DNA of 64,000 nt. It comes from Lophius americanus (Eukaryota > Chordata > Actinopteri > Lophiiformes > Lophiidae). The translations under genes and the position numbers were made by a program. The stretch is from the NCBI GenBank assembly GCA_037951165.1, contig JBBDHG010000132.1, positions 472,001 through 536,000 on the forward strand, in the 5' to 3' direction. Under the pieces are notes generated by a model. It was given only the letters and a program-made list of their open reading frames with translations, did no database searches and had not been told where the DNA came from. Each line of letters starts with the position of its first letter. Position 1 is the stretch's first letter. Shown in pieces: positions 47,501 to 59,800 of this stretch.

Positions 47501-48100
47501 ATAATATATATGTCACACTTTGACACTAATGTTTTATACAGACGTCCAGTTTGCCTGCGGTACTGCTTACCTCGCCGTCTCGTGGCTCCGATCTCCATAA
47601 CGGCTCCATTGTGTTTAAACAGAACTAATCAAAGATTAAGGTTTGGGCCTTGAACAGGCTCTTTGAACGGGGGCATGTGATGACTGGGTGGAGATGGGGT
47701 GGAGACATTGCATATAACAGCATCAAGAGAATGGAATCCAGACTAGAGGTGGAGGTACGTGTAGAAATCGTGTCCACAAAGACAGCGGCGGGACGCTCGG
47801 TCGACAATGACGGCGTGTCGCTGGGCTGTGGGGAACGTGTCACCAGCTGACTTGAACTGCTGATAGATCCAACGTCACAGTCAGCAGAAAATATCAGAAT
47901 GAGCAAATATGCGAGCTGTGAATCACAGGATGGAGTGAAATATTGCCCAAAGACTTCTTGAATTAAACATCAGGACATTTATTAGAAAATGCAAAAAGTC
48001 TGCATCGATTTCAGCGAAATGCAACTTTAATGTAAACTAATACACGACGAGTTTTGGAGTAGTGGCGTCACACTGGGCTTTTATGGCCTTAATTATTTCA
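44540..48100. other. Intergenic region between hilpda and impdh1, first part
   Basis: AT-rich with small TA tracts (47480-47510). No exon could be supported. One donor-like site (minus strand, GGCGAG|GTAAGC near 47571) follows a short ATG frame, but has nothing else in support. Confidence 0.45.
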
Positions 48101-48234
48101 TCCTTTGATGTTTCTTTGGGATGGGTAAAGGGGGCTCAGTTTCAAGAGTTCCTTACAGTCCTTTGATGTTCCTTTGGGGGTGGAGCTTGGCGCTCAGTTT
48201 CAAGTGTTCCTTTCATTCCTTTGATGTTCCTTTG

Positions 48235-48710
48235 AGGTGTAGCTGGGGACTCAGTGGGCTGAACAGAGACGCAGAAGAGGAAGTTGCAGGAGACAAGCGG
48301 CTGAGTATTTGAGAGATAGTCACACCCTTTTCCACAAAAAAATAGCCTATTTTTCTGGTTCGGTGCTGGTGGTGATGCCAGTGCTTAGTCGGTTCAACTT
48401 GCGCACCTCCTAAGAACCTACCTGCTAGGAGCCAAGTCAGAGCCCCGCCATTACGTCATCATATCACGTAATCAGGTCTTGGCTCTTGACCAGCAAAGAG
48501 TTGGTGCTTGTCTGGCACCAGTTTTAAGAGCCAGGAGCTGGTGCTTAGGCTGTCAAAAAAGCAAAGAGCTGGTGCTAAATCAGGCTCTTGCTCCGAACTA
48601 GCCATGGAACCATCTCGGTGGAAAAAGGGTATCAGAGAGTTTGTTGGAGTTGTCATTGGATTTAGAGGCTGGCGATAACCCAGACATCATTGGAGAAATC
48701 TCTATGTATT
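48235..48710 (+). repeat. Dispersed repeat, copy split by the candidate MITE
   Basis: The left half holds GACTCAGTGGGCTGAACAGA and the right half GAGAGTTTGTTGGAGTTG. In the intact copy at 41745-41925 these lie about 80 bases apart; here they are about 380 apart. The unit also includes CTTTGATGTTCCTTTG repeats upstream (48100-48235). Type unknown. Confidence 0.45.
48324..48630. mobile_element. Candidate MITE with 12-13 base terminal inverted repeats
   Basis: The left end ACCCTTTTCCAC (48324-48335) is the reverse complement of the right end GTGGAAAAAGGGT (48618-48630) apart from one extra base. The interior (about 300 bases) has no coding frame and repeats GAGCTGGTGCT-like words. It lies inside a copy of another repeat (see 48235-48710). 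No clear target duplication was seen. Confidence 0.4.
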
Positions 48711-49278
48711 TTATGTGCTCCATAACTTATTTGACTTGAAATGAATTTCAACTGTACTTTGTACCTCAACTCTAAACTGTCCCATAATCGTTTAGCACAA
48801 GCTGCTAGATGATATCGTCAGCGAACAGTCCCCCCGTGGACAGGAATGGCTGCCCTTGTGTTCAATCTTATGACTCTGATTTGTTTCGGCCAGTCGATGA
48901 GTATCCACGCTCTCCACATGACGAGCATTATGATAATGCAATTGAACAACCCGAGGACATGCACATGTGAAACGAGGAGCACCGGGCCTCCCGCTGCATT
49001 AGCATTAGCCGCTAATCCTTTCATGCCGCAGATTACGTGATTTTTAAGGTTTTGCGGCGGGGACGGTTTACACTCGGGGCGATGTCACCTCACCAATCCA
49101 TTCAGAATGGTAAATACCTCCTCGTGGTGCGGGGGGAGGGGTTCTTTTTTCGTTAGCATGTGTTAATGATGAGCTCTAAAGTGGGGAAGCTACCAAGAGG
49201 ATTTTCCATCTTAGCGTCTCAACACCTGTCACAAACACTCAGTCACCTGGAGGTGATCCCTTTGAGAAGAGTGTTGAA

Positions 49279-49280
<2 letters not shown>

Positions 49281-49362
<82 letters not shown>

Positions 49363-49370
49363 TGTGTGTG
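49281..49370. repeat. (GT)n microsatellite, about 80 bases
   Basis: Longest pure dinucleotide tract in the window. (CA)n at 49880-49913 and (GA)n at 50021-50057 follow, the last just upstream of the retina-type impdh1 exon. Confidence 0.95.
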
Positions 49371-49876
49371 CGTCTGGAGGGGAATCCTTTCCACCGGCTA
49401 ATTGTATAAACCAGGAATCCCTTTCATCACACGCCGTTGTTAGTTCTCTGAGTTTTCACCCTAAGGTCCTAAAGAAACTATTTGATGAGTAAACGTTGTC
49501 GTGCGCGTTATGACTGTAGGAGATATTCTTTTTTACAATATCACATAGTAAAAAAGAATATCCCCTACTGTGATTGCGTAACACTTTGACACTTAGGTGT
49601 AAGTTTCACTCGGCAGTGTCAAAGCACACGTAGGTGCCGTGATCGAGGGCCTCAGCCTCCGACTTCCACAGGAGGTGGAGCCGTTTACTCTTGAGCTTAT
49701 TTTTATTTTAATGCACTCTCCTTTGGTTTGGCTCAACCAAATGAACTTTTTGCTAAGTTATGCGCTTGGAAACCAACATTTTCTGCAAGTTGGGCACAAG
49801 AAACGATACAAATCCGTCTGACCTGGCCTGAGGAATCAAATTTAGCAGAGGAATAAAAAAAAGAAAAAAAGAACAC

Positions 49877-49907
<31 letters not shown>

Positions 49908-50063
49908 CACACAGGTTTCCATATATGTGATGTTGGTTGATTTTTTTTTTCGTTCGCTTGTCTCTTGTCCCGCTCATTCTAATTCTCAAATCCTCTTTGT
50001 GAAAGTGCCATGGTGCCCCTGAGAGAGAGAGAGAGAGAGAGAGGGTGAGAGAGAGAGGAAGCA

Positions 50064-50069
50064 GGATTA
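50064..50069 (-). promoter_or_regulatory. Possible CRX/OTX site (TAATCC) upstream of the retina-type impdh1 exon
   Basis: GGATTA on the plus strand (TAATCC on the minus) lies about 590 bases before the retina-type exon's ATG. CRX/OTX factors drive photoreceptor genes through this core. A six-base match is weak evidence on its own. Confidence 0.15.
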
Positions 50070-50658
50070 ACCCCTACGTAGAGAGGGAGCAGAACATGGA
50101 GAGCACTCAGCCGTCTATTCAACTTGTGGAGGGGACGCTCAGGGCAACGGCTGCTTTATCCCACGTAGACGCGAGGACAGTCCATTAGCGTCGCCTCCAT
50201 GACAGACAATCTGCAACACTCCGAAGTCGACGGTACGACAACAACTCTCCGCTGCTGGCATCATTTCCACAGTGACACCCTCTCAGTGGGAGAATCTCCT
50301 AGGTGACGCCCTCTGCGGACACGCCTAGAGGTGGTTGGTGCCTTTTTGTAGGCAGGTGCATCCTGTGCAGAGGCAGATGGAGTTTTCTGTTTTGCTCTCT
50401 GTGGGAACACCGATGCAGCCTCCTATCTGCTCCGGCGGGCAGAGAAAACACAGCAGAGTTCAGACCAGAAAGATCACCTCGCTTCGCACTCCTCAACTCT
50501 GAACCGCATTTGGCGGATGAAGTCGACGCAGAGTCACGAGTTTCCTCACTCTTGCCATTGGATGTTTTTTTTTCCAACTTCTGGAATTTTGTTTTAAATG
50601 TAAACAACTGGGAAGACCAGATCCAGCCATTGGATTCGGAGACTGACCTTGGAGGGAC

Positions 50659-50858
50659 ATGGAGGGGTATGGCTGTGGTGCAGATGGGAGCCAGGCGGAT
50701 TATCGGAGAATTGTGGGAGACACTCAGCCCCCACGTTCCGACGTTTCACCCCGGGAAGACGAACATTACATCCGGCAAACCTCATACGGCCACGGGCACG
50801 AAACCGCCGCCCAGAGATACAGCGCCACTCGCATCCAAGCGGGTTTAGGCCCGGAGAG
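50659..50858 (+). CDS. impdh1: Retina-type alternative first coding exon of impdh1
   Basis: The exon encodes MEGYGCGADG at its start and GHETAAQRYSATRIQAGLGP near its end. It stops at GAG AG followed by the donor GTGAGT. Joined to the exon at 56483 (T then ATG) it reads ...GPE-S-MADYLISGG. Mammalian retinal IMPDH1(595) has an N-terminal extension that begins MEG, contains GHETAAQRYSA, and joins to MADYL through ES. The match in sequence, splice phase and junction residue is what identifies this exon. The other frames across it give long open stretches too, but none ends at the splice donor with family similarity. The first half of the extension differs from mammals, which is expected for a poorly conserved region. 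Confidence 0.85.
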
Positions 50859-53800
50859 GTGAGTGATTAAATCGGATGATGGCGATGGTACGGAGATATA
50901 AGTTGGGCAACTTCAGGGATTTCTGACCAGGGAGTGTGAGAGAAATTAAAAATTGGGGATTTGATTTCTGAATAAAAAAAAAAAAGATACACATTGAAGT
51001 TGGGAAAGTAAAATCTGTAATAAGAGATGAGAAGATAAGGAGTCTTCCAGCTTTCACTGCCTGTGCCTTTATAAGGCTGCACTGGTCTTTTACCTTCATG
51101 CCATCGGGTAGGTTTACATCCACACTCCCTTGTATTTAGATTAACTTGCAAATGACCTTGAGGTTAAATCCCTCGCTTTGGGAAGATGCTTTCCATTTGG
51201 AAGGAGTTTCAAGACTTTTATTATAGCTTAGGTTATGTTTTAAGAAGATGCTGAATCAACAGAAAAACAAAAAAAGGGTTCGTTTAAATTTGACAGGTGC
51301 TATATATTTATTTATTTTATTTTTTTAACACGGCCTGCGTTCACGCCGACGATTCTCCAGATCCAGCATCATAGCAGGAGTGACCGGCACGCCGCAGGGA
51401 AAATAAACAGAACCGTATCAACCGCTCAGAATAGCAACAGTGCATAAAGGAACGACTGACCCATATCTGCAATGACCCACATTTAACGTGGCACAAACAC
51501 AGGACTGGCAAAAGCGACCCCAGGATTTCACCTTCTTGGCAAACGTGTGATGGAACTTTGGATTAAAATAAAACAAGGCAGCGCTGTCAAGCATATCGGG
51601 TTACAGGGGGGTTGGGTAAACGTGGTTCTGTTTTTGTTTTTTTTACCCTACATCTGAACTGTAATGTAATCTGCAAAAAACCAGGCTGGACTGAAATTGA
51701 ATACAGTAACTATATCGCCTTTTGCAGCATTTCCATCCCTGCATGGCCGAGCCTCATTTCTGACATGAGGACACTGAAAGGCAGTCGTCGCAGACCCATA
51801 AGATTAATTAAAGTCACCACTGGACATCAAAATAACTCTTAAAATCTCTCCTTTTTAAACAAGAATATATGATCAAAACAGGGTTGCTGGTGTCACAGTT
51901 TATTCTTATCTTCTGTGTCTCTGGTTAAGGTAATGAAAAACCCAGACAGCGTGGATTTTAGGTGCGAGACCAACAGTGACTCGCTAAACAGCGCCAAATA
52001 CAGCCTGATGAGTCATGGTCGGTGGTTTTATGCTGGTTTTCAACCACTCTGCCTCTCTTTGCCAAAAGGTAAAGGGAATGTTTTAACATTCATCTCCTGC
52101 ACACAGAGTCAGGTGTGCTTCCCGCCATTTTTTGAAAACGTTTATTCCACGTATTCTGAAAAGATTAATGCTGAGTCAACAAAACTTTACTCGTTTGCCC
52201 GGCCAAAAATAGAAATCTTTTTTTACTCAGGAGGAACAAACAATTGCACAAGAACAACATGCTCAAAAATAACAACAAAACAAATTTTTTTTTATCCACT
52301 TCTGGACTGCTCAGCAATATAAGGTATCAGGAAGTGAATAGGATAATAAAGATAGGAGGGAGAAGGTAATGTGGTCGGCGCTGTCTCACATGATTTAGAT
52401 CTGCAATGATAGTCAGACTGACATTTAAGGGACAAACACTTAGGCCATGCAAATTTTTAATTTAGGAAAGACAACCAGTTCTCCCACAAGCATTTGATAA
52501 GAGAAAGAACACAGGCGCTTCAGTCACATGATTTGTCCTCGTAACGCACTGTCAGGGATTAACACTGAATTCTGCACATCCACCAAACTGGAACCTTTGT
52601 CCACCAGTGTCATAAAGATCCTGCATTCAAGTGTGTCTGAGTAAAACCAGTCGAGTATGTGAGTGTTAGAAGTAGTCAGAAGTGCTGCTTATGCAGCCGT
52701 ATGACCCGTCAGCATGACTCTTCATCATATTTGTTCCGTATATACATACATAAGTAAGTTTCGCCAAGCGCATCCATGTGACCGGGATGGACATGGCAGA
52801 ACCTTTATTTGGTGATCTCTGAACCTTTCTGGGGTTTATTTTGATGTGTGCTTCAGATCGTTGTCCTGCTGGCAGGTCCAACCACGACCCACTTTCAGCT
52901 TCCTGGAAGGTGCTTTTAGGTCTTCATCCAATATCTGCTGGTATTCGATGGAGTTCATGGAACCATTTATATTAAGATGGTGTTCAGGACATTTGTAAGA
53001 AAAACGTCCCACAGCAGCAGAAACCTCCACCAAAACCTCACAGTGGGTACGAGGGGCTTTTCTCTAGACATGCGGTATGTTGGTCTCATCTGAACAAGCC
53101 AGAAGATTCAACTGACTTGTCTTTTGCCCCAGTTAGACCATCCTCCTCATAGTGTGTGTGGTCAGTTTGCAGACAGGTCCTCTTCCAGGTTGATTCTTTC
53201 AAATTTCCTAATTAGTCCTCAAACTGTTGAAACTGGCATTTTTAACAGTTGAGCTATTTTCTTGTACTGTTTTATTCCCTTGAATAAAAAGTAAGATATT
53301 TTCTTGGAAAGACAATAGAGACATTTTTTGCCGATCATTTTAATAATCATTTTTGATTCTGGAGGACATTGTAGAAAGACAGATTATTATTTTTTTAAAT
53401 TGAAGTGCGCATCTGTGCGTTCATGTGAGACCTACAGCGTAACTGTGCTAAGGATGACTGGAGCAGCTCTAGTGGGTACTTTAGGGAACTTTCACGTGGC
53501 TCACTGCTGCACCAGTTGGACCGCGCTGTTGTGATTTGACGGTGGCGAGATGCAGAGGGTTAAACCCGCCTCTGTGAGGAGAAGAGGAGGAAGAGGGGAT
53601 GTGACGCTGCTGCTGCCAGTACATAACACCAACACGCACTGTCCGCAGCGACAGCCTTTCACTTCTCATTTCATTCGCGGCCGAACACCACTTTTACATC
53701 TTGGAGCAACGGACCGCCGTCGAGTTTGCCCATCGAGGTAGAAGGAGTCACCGTTCCAAGCATCTCTTCTGGTTTCGCCCTGACGTCTGTAGAGATTCGT

Positions 53801-56800
53801 AGCCGGAAAGTTGCCTCCCTTTGGTCAACGTGGACACCAGCTCCATAAGGTAGCTAGCTAACGTCACTCATCCTGGGGAAAAGGATGCTGTAGTTCACTG
53901 TGCATTTTGGGAGGATATATAATCAAAACACTTGATTAGATGGTAAATGAAGTGGAAGCTTGCTTAAAATAACCGGCGTTGTTTCGCGTGGCAGAAGAAT
54001 CCAGCGGCTAATGCTAACTGCTAACGGGAGCACCCACATGTCTGCGAGTCTTAACGTCCGAACGTTCGCCTGGATGCAGATCGGCTCCGTCTGACAAAAG
54101 CTCATGTTGCTAGATTAGTGGATTATTACCGCATATTCTCGGTTCGGTTTTTGGTAGCCTTAATGTGGCACATCTTGCGTAAATGTTACTTATAAAAGTG
54201 TCATAAGCGGATAGCGGCATTATTGCTGTTGTCTGCTACTTAAAGGGAACACGCATGCCTGGTTAAATAAGGTAAAACGTCTATTTAAGGTAGCACTAAT
54301 GCTCGTGAACGCATTTTTTTATTTATGTCAAACATTTACTATCCCTGAACATTTATACAATGTCTTATGTGCTCGCCTTTTCATTCATTATTTTACACCA
54401 TTTGATGCTTGTTAGATTGTGTATTTAAACGGTGTCTCCAACCCCCCGGTTGGAACCTATTCTTACCATAATCTCTTAATTTTAAGTAGAAGTGTATATG
54501 TTGGTGTGTGTGTTGATGGTACTTATTTCATCTAACAGGTTAAAGTACATCACACCTCTTTTATATATATATTTTTTTACATTTCTCCTTCGAGAATATG
54601 GGTACATAATAGTGCCAACACCAAAACGATGGCACAATAGTGTTGATTTTGGCCTATAAAAGCCGTTATAGGAAGTAGATCTGCATTTCGAATCGTATAA
54701 CACATGAAATGAGGCAATCTTTAATTCGGCATATATTAAACTCCGATAACATTACTAGTTTGATTAAAATCCAGACATTCTACCATCTTCAAACTCGCAC
54801 ATCACACACGTTCATAGTTAGCGGTTAGAAGAATTATATAACGATTTAAAAAAAATGCCGTTTAATTCTCTCCAACTCATCGAATACGGATAAATTATGA
54901 CGGTTTACAAAGAAAGCATGTTCGCTTTGTGGGATATGTGGCGACGCTAACGTGGGTGCTAGCACAGCTCATGGTGTAACGCAGCCTGCTATTAGCAAGT
55001 ATGCTACATAAACAAGGGTTTGCGTCGCAGGTAGCTACTGTCGGCTAGCCACTGATAGTGTAATGTAGGTCACCAGAGCAGCACCGTCCTACCTCTCAAC
55101 CTACACCTATCAATGACCTGGCATGCTGCTCGCTGGAAAGTTCGAATATATATGCTTTTGTTTTGAGATTTAGAAAGAGTATCATAAGCATTAAAGAGTT
55201 CATTGAAATGTCAGTGGGTTATCCGGCCATTAAACCTGTGTATCTGTTTTATTCCGGCGTCTCAACCCTAAAAAAAAAAAGAGAGAAATCTTTTCTCCTT
55301 GTGCTTATCCAACGTCCCGCCCCTGTAATGACGTCACTGAAGGTTAATTTTGATTGGCTTGAAAGGCGTCACATGTGTAGATGTAAATACAGGCGCAGGG
55401 TTAAGACCCTGATGTGTCAACAAATTAATTAAAACGAGAACTTGGCCATAAAAGTAAGTGTCATAAAATGTTTTTGATCAAACATTGTGGAATTATTGCA
55501 ATTATTGTATTACCAGAGGTGAAGTTATTGTACAAATACAATAATTATCCTACATTTGGCAATACATGTGCTATTACAATGTAACCATCCATATGCATTA
55601 ATTAACCGGCTTTTTAGAAAATTCTGATCCAACATCGAAAGATTTCTCCAGTGTTCTCCAGTGCACCTTCTTGTTTTAACAGAAACGGTTGCTTTACCTC
55701 CCAAGATTTTGCTGTATTACCATTAGAGGATGTAAAATGCTTACGATATGGCTAGACGTTTATAACTGAGTCATTAATGACGTGTTTGCACAAGCAAAAT
55801 AAGTGATACATCAATGCATTTAAGACACACTGGCATGCTGCTGGATGGGAAATGTTGATGTTGCTACGGTTTTATCCTTCTGAGACAATGTCCCTAAACT
55901 TCTACCTGCAAAATGAACGGTGGATTCCTGTGGGGTCTTAAATCCTTAAGTTTGATAATTGGAATTTTAGGAGTTAAAAAGTCTTATAAATGCTTTGAGG
56001 TATTATGAATGAGACTCTTAATGAGGTTCGACAGGTATTGATTTGCCTGCATGGATCATTCATTGTTACCTCAACAATGCTTATTTAAATGCTCTTGTCA
56101 TGCTTCAACTTGTTCACTTGTCTTTAAAAAAACAAGAAAGGTATTGAAGGAATCGGCATGCTGCAATACAGGAAGTCAATCCAAAACAAATATTATTTTT
56201 TAAAAACAAATGCACATAGGTCTTGATTAATGCATTATCTGCTTTAAAAGTAACTGGGACTCTAATATTTCTTTATGACTGTCTTACACTTTTGACAGTG
56301 TGTGATTGAAATAAGTCTTAAATAATAGTTATAATGGTCATAAAAATGTTTCAATTTTAAATTGCGTAACCCTGGAATGTGTAGAACACCATTTTTCTGT
56401 GATTCTATTAACAACGGAATCCAAGTTTCGGACTGCACAGTTGTTTAAAGTTCCATCTCTCTTTTTTTTTATTGTTTGGCAGTATGGCAGATTATTTAAT
56501 CAGCGGTGGTACTGGCTACGTACCTGAAGATGGACTCTCAGCCCAGCAGCTCTTCTCCATTGGAGATGGCCTTACATACAAGTAAGTTTCACCATAATCT
56601 TTCATTGCTTTTTTTCTTTGTTTCTTTTTTTATGAGGAAATCTCAGTAATGCAATGTATTCAAAGTAAGGACTCCTGATTTGAAGACCACACCTGCGGGC
56701 AACGGTGGGTGAAGTGTTTGCAGCAGTACTTGTAATGGCCAACACATTTTGAACCACCAGATCTGACCAACAGTGCGTTGTCTCCGATGGTCATACGGCT

Positions 56801-59800
56801 GAAGAGCTATGCTCTAAAGGAGATGGGTTGACTTACAAGTGAGTAAAACAGTCCTCTTCCAACTGTTTTCAAACTATGCTGTTCCAAATCATCTGTCCAC
56901 CCTCCCCATCCCCAAGTTGTCAATTCACAAGGGGCAAGTAATTGAAAACTTCTTTGAGAGAAAACATGCTAAAATCTCAATCCGGTGTCATAAAAGTGCA
57001 TGTATCTAGAAAATAATGGGCTTGTTGGAATGCTCCAACCGGTGCTGGTCACCAGGATCTAACTTTGTTCCTGTGTTATTGATTAGGATGAATTTCAACT
57101 AAACCTGTAAAGTGGGTGCCCCACCCTATGAATGAATGAGTGAATGCAGCATGCATGGGAGAACATTCCACGCCCCCTCCAGGGCATAGCTTGGATGAAA
57201 GTACTTACTTCTCACCTCTTACTCTCACTCACCTCCTAAGTATTCTGTTAACAAAGAAGCCACTTTAAGCGCTTTTGTGTTTTAACTCCGCTCATAAAAT
57301 CACTATTTTATTCACTTTCATAAAATACAACAACAAGATGCAAAACATTGCGCAACCTGGTTTAAAAAGGTTGTCGGACAGCGAAGGAGCATTTTTTTAT
57401 TTTGTAAAAAGTAACAACAGCGTTCCCCACAAAAGAAAAAGACTAAAAATAAGTTATTCTATACAATGTCTTGTAGCTATAATCCAAACCTCATCACCGT
57501 CATCCGGTACAGTTTAGTCTGTAGGTTTCTTCATCCTCATATCCACCAATTTGTTCCTCTAGTCGAAGCCGCTCCTGTTCCAGATGCTAATTGAATAGAA
57601 GAAGCAGTTGCCTCTGATTCTTTCCCTGTGTGATCCAATAAGCTCTCTTAATGAAGTGCATCATCACTGAAGCACAGTTTTGCACATGACTCCCTGAATT
57701 GACATCATGTGGATGGGGTTGAGTTGCGGATGAAGGTTTACCTCACTCTTTCCAGGCCTTTATGTTTTTCGCCTAAATCACTTAGAACTGAAGTGGGACA
57801 AAAAAAAAAAAAAAAAAAAACGGATTAAGTTGCCAAGACTTCAACTTCCTTGTCAGAAACCGATGAGAGATTACGACCAATTATCACGCACACCTCCCGT
57901 CCCTACAGTAGGTTCAAAGTAGAGATCGCCAGCAGGATATCCTTGTATTTATTTTTATCATATCAATCTCACGAAAAAGTAATCCAGTCATGGTGAGGAA
58001 GAAGGAAAGCGTGTTCACGGAGAGCAGGATCTACGCAACCTTTAACCGAGCACAGTACTCGTGTCACTGGTGCAATTGTCAACACCCTCATCCAAATCTA
58101 CTTATGAACATTTCTGTCAACATTGCTGAAATGACCTAGACAGTGAAGGTCCAGTGGTGTTTTTTTTTTTTTTTTTCCTGAATGCCCGACACTTACGGGC
58201 TACAGATTGTCGTTTCCTTCTTCCTCACAATATCTGCTTTACTTCTTTCAATGACTGTAAATCTATATTGCCTCTTAATAGTCTGGAGGGAAGTTTACAA
58301 AGCAAACTCATAACACCTCGCCACACCTGGCTATCGGAGTGCAGATTTCCTTTTAACGGGGACCGATCTACTGCTGGAAGTAGGTTCCTGCCACATTACA
58401 TACAAGGCAAGATAAGTGGAAAGTCAGACTGAGCTGTTCCTCAGTGATGTATAGCCTGTTAAACTGGCTCCTACAAGTTTCACTGGCGTCCCGACCCTAA
58501 TGCACTTTGTTTTTTGGGTGTGGGTATAGGCCTTTGTTGGTTTCCACTCGTATACATGTGGACAATAGCAGGCACGGGTATACAGGTATACAGGTATACA
58601 GGCACAAAGGTATATAGTTATACAGGTATATAGGCACAGGTATACTGGCACAGGTATACAGGTATGTGGTCAAGAACTGGCACAGGTATAGTCAGGGATG
58701 ACTCTTCCTGGTCGTCAGGATGATGTCACTCGTTTGTCTACATTTACACGCAAATAGAACCATGAGGTGTCGCCCACACCCTCGTTTAAGAAGTCAAGAA
58801 TGAGGTTTGTGGTTGCTGTTAATTGCTCTGAGATGTCTGCCCGGCTTCCTGTCTGCCGTCACATTGTGGTTGTTGGGTCTCACAACAAGGGGACTCCTCC
58901 CTTGAAGGGTCCGTTCCATTACAGGTACAACCCAACCTTTTTAATGGAAAAGCTCAACCACAATAGCGTGGAGAAATAAGTTTGGTGGCTGCTTTGACTT
59001 TTGAGTAACATTGCTTCGACTTGCTGTGAAAAGCTGCACTTTTGGCTGATTTCACAAGTTAGGCCGTCATTTATGCAGGAGGGAGTGGAATATCTGGACG
59101 AACCTGGCTCATTCTTTTAGCCGCATCAACGTGAGCACTTCTGCTTGCCCGAGAAAATATGCCGATGACGGAAGATGTGTCGTGGATAAAAGCGTCGCTG
59201 TGACGCGAGCGAGCCGCTTGAGGGTGGTGACCAATCTTGAGGACGACGTCACATTCGAGCAGCTCTTCGGCTGTTCACTGGAATGTTTTTCAAAAACCGA
59301 CTTGTTTTCGAATGTAACGGCATACAAACATGCACAGATTTAAAAATACCTCCAGCCTGGTGGTAACGCTCACTCGCACTGGGAAAGCGCGGTAAAGAGT
59401 ATGCCAAGCCAACAGTGGTCGATGTAGCCACAATTTCTTGGTCGACCAATCGGAAGCCAGAAATAAACGAAGCTACCGCGCGTTCTGTGACATCACACCA
59501 ACGCCATGTCCATGCTCACCGTGACGATTAATGCAGACAGCCTTTGATATACCCAGTTACTGGGCTGGTTATACCTGCAGACAGGGAGCCATACTGTAGT
59601 CTAGACCGCAAAGGGATTACATTTTTTTGTTCCAAAGTATGAAATCCCCCACGCTCCACCGCCGTATGAAGATTATTCCAGCTCTTTACGAACAGGAAAC
59701 TGTCAGCAGACACGACATGGGCTCCGTTGCCCTCACCGCGAACGGGTGAACCTCCAGAGCACAGAGAAAAACTACACAGCTATTAACATTTTAAAGTCTT

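Noticed and set aside
47571..47640. Minus-strand ATG frame followed by GGCGAG|GTAAGC, a possible first coding exon
   Set aside because: Only about 15 codons, no promoter-like composition, and no partner exon found between it and hilpda.
50303..50848. 181-codon plus-strand frame overlapping the retina-type impdh1 exon
   Set aside because: A different frame (50659 start) ends precisely at the GTGAGT donor and matches the retinal IMPDH1 extension. The longer frame is a GC-rich shadow.
51915..52322. 135-codon plus-strand frame in impdh1 intron 1
   Set aside because: No recognisable domain, no supporting splice sites, and AT-rich chance composition.
59131..59343. Frame with a FEQLFG word, suggesting a third copy of the impdh1 first exon
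   Set aside because: It lacks the GDGLTY end, the split Asn codon and a donor at the right place. The resemblance is six residues.
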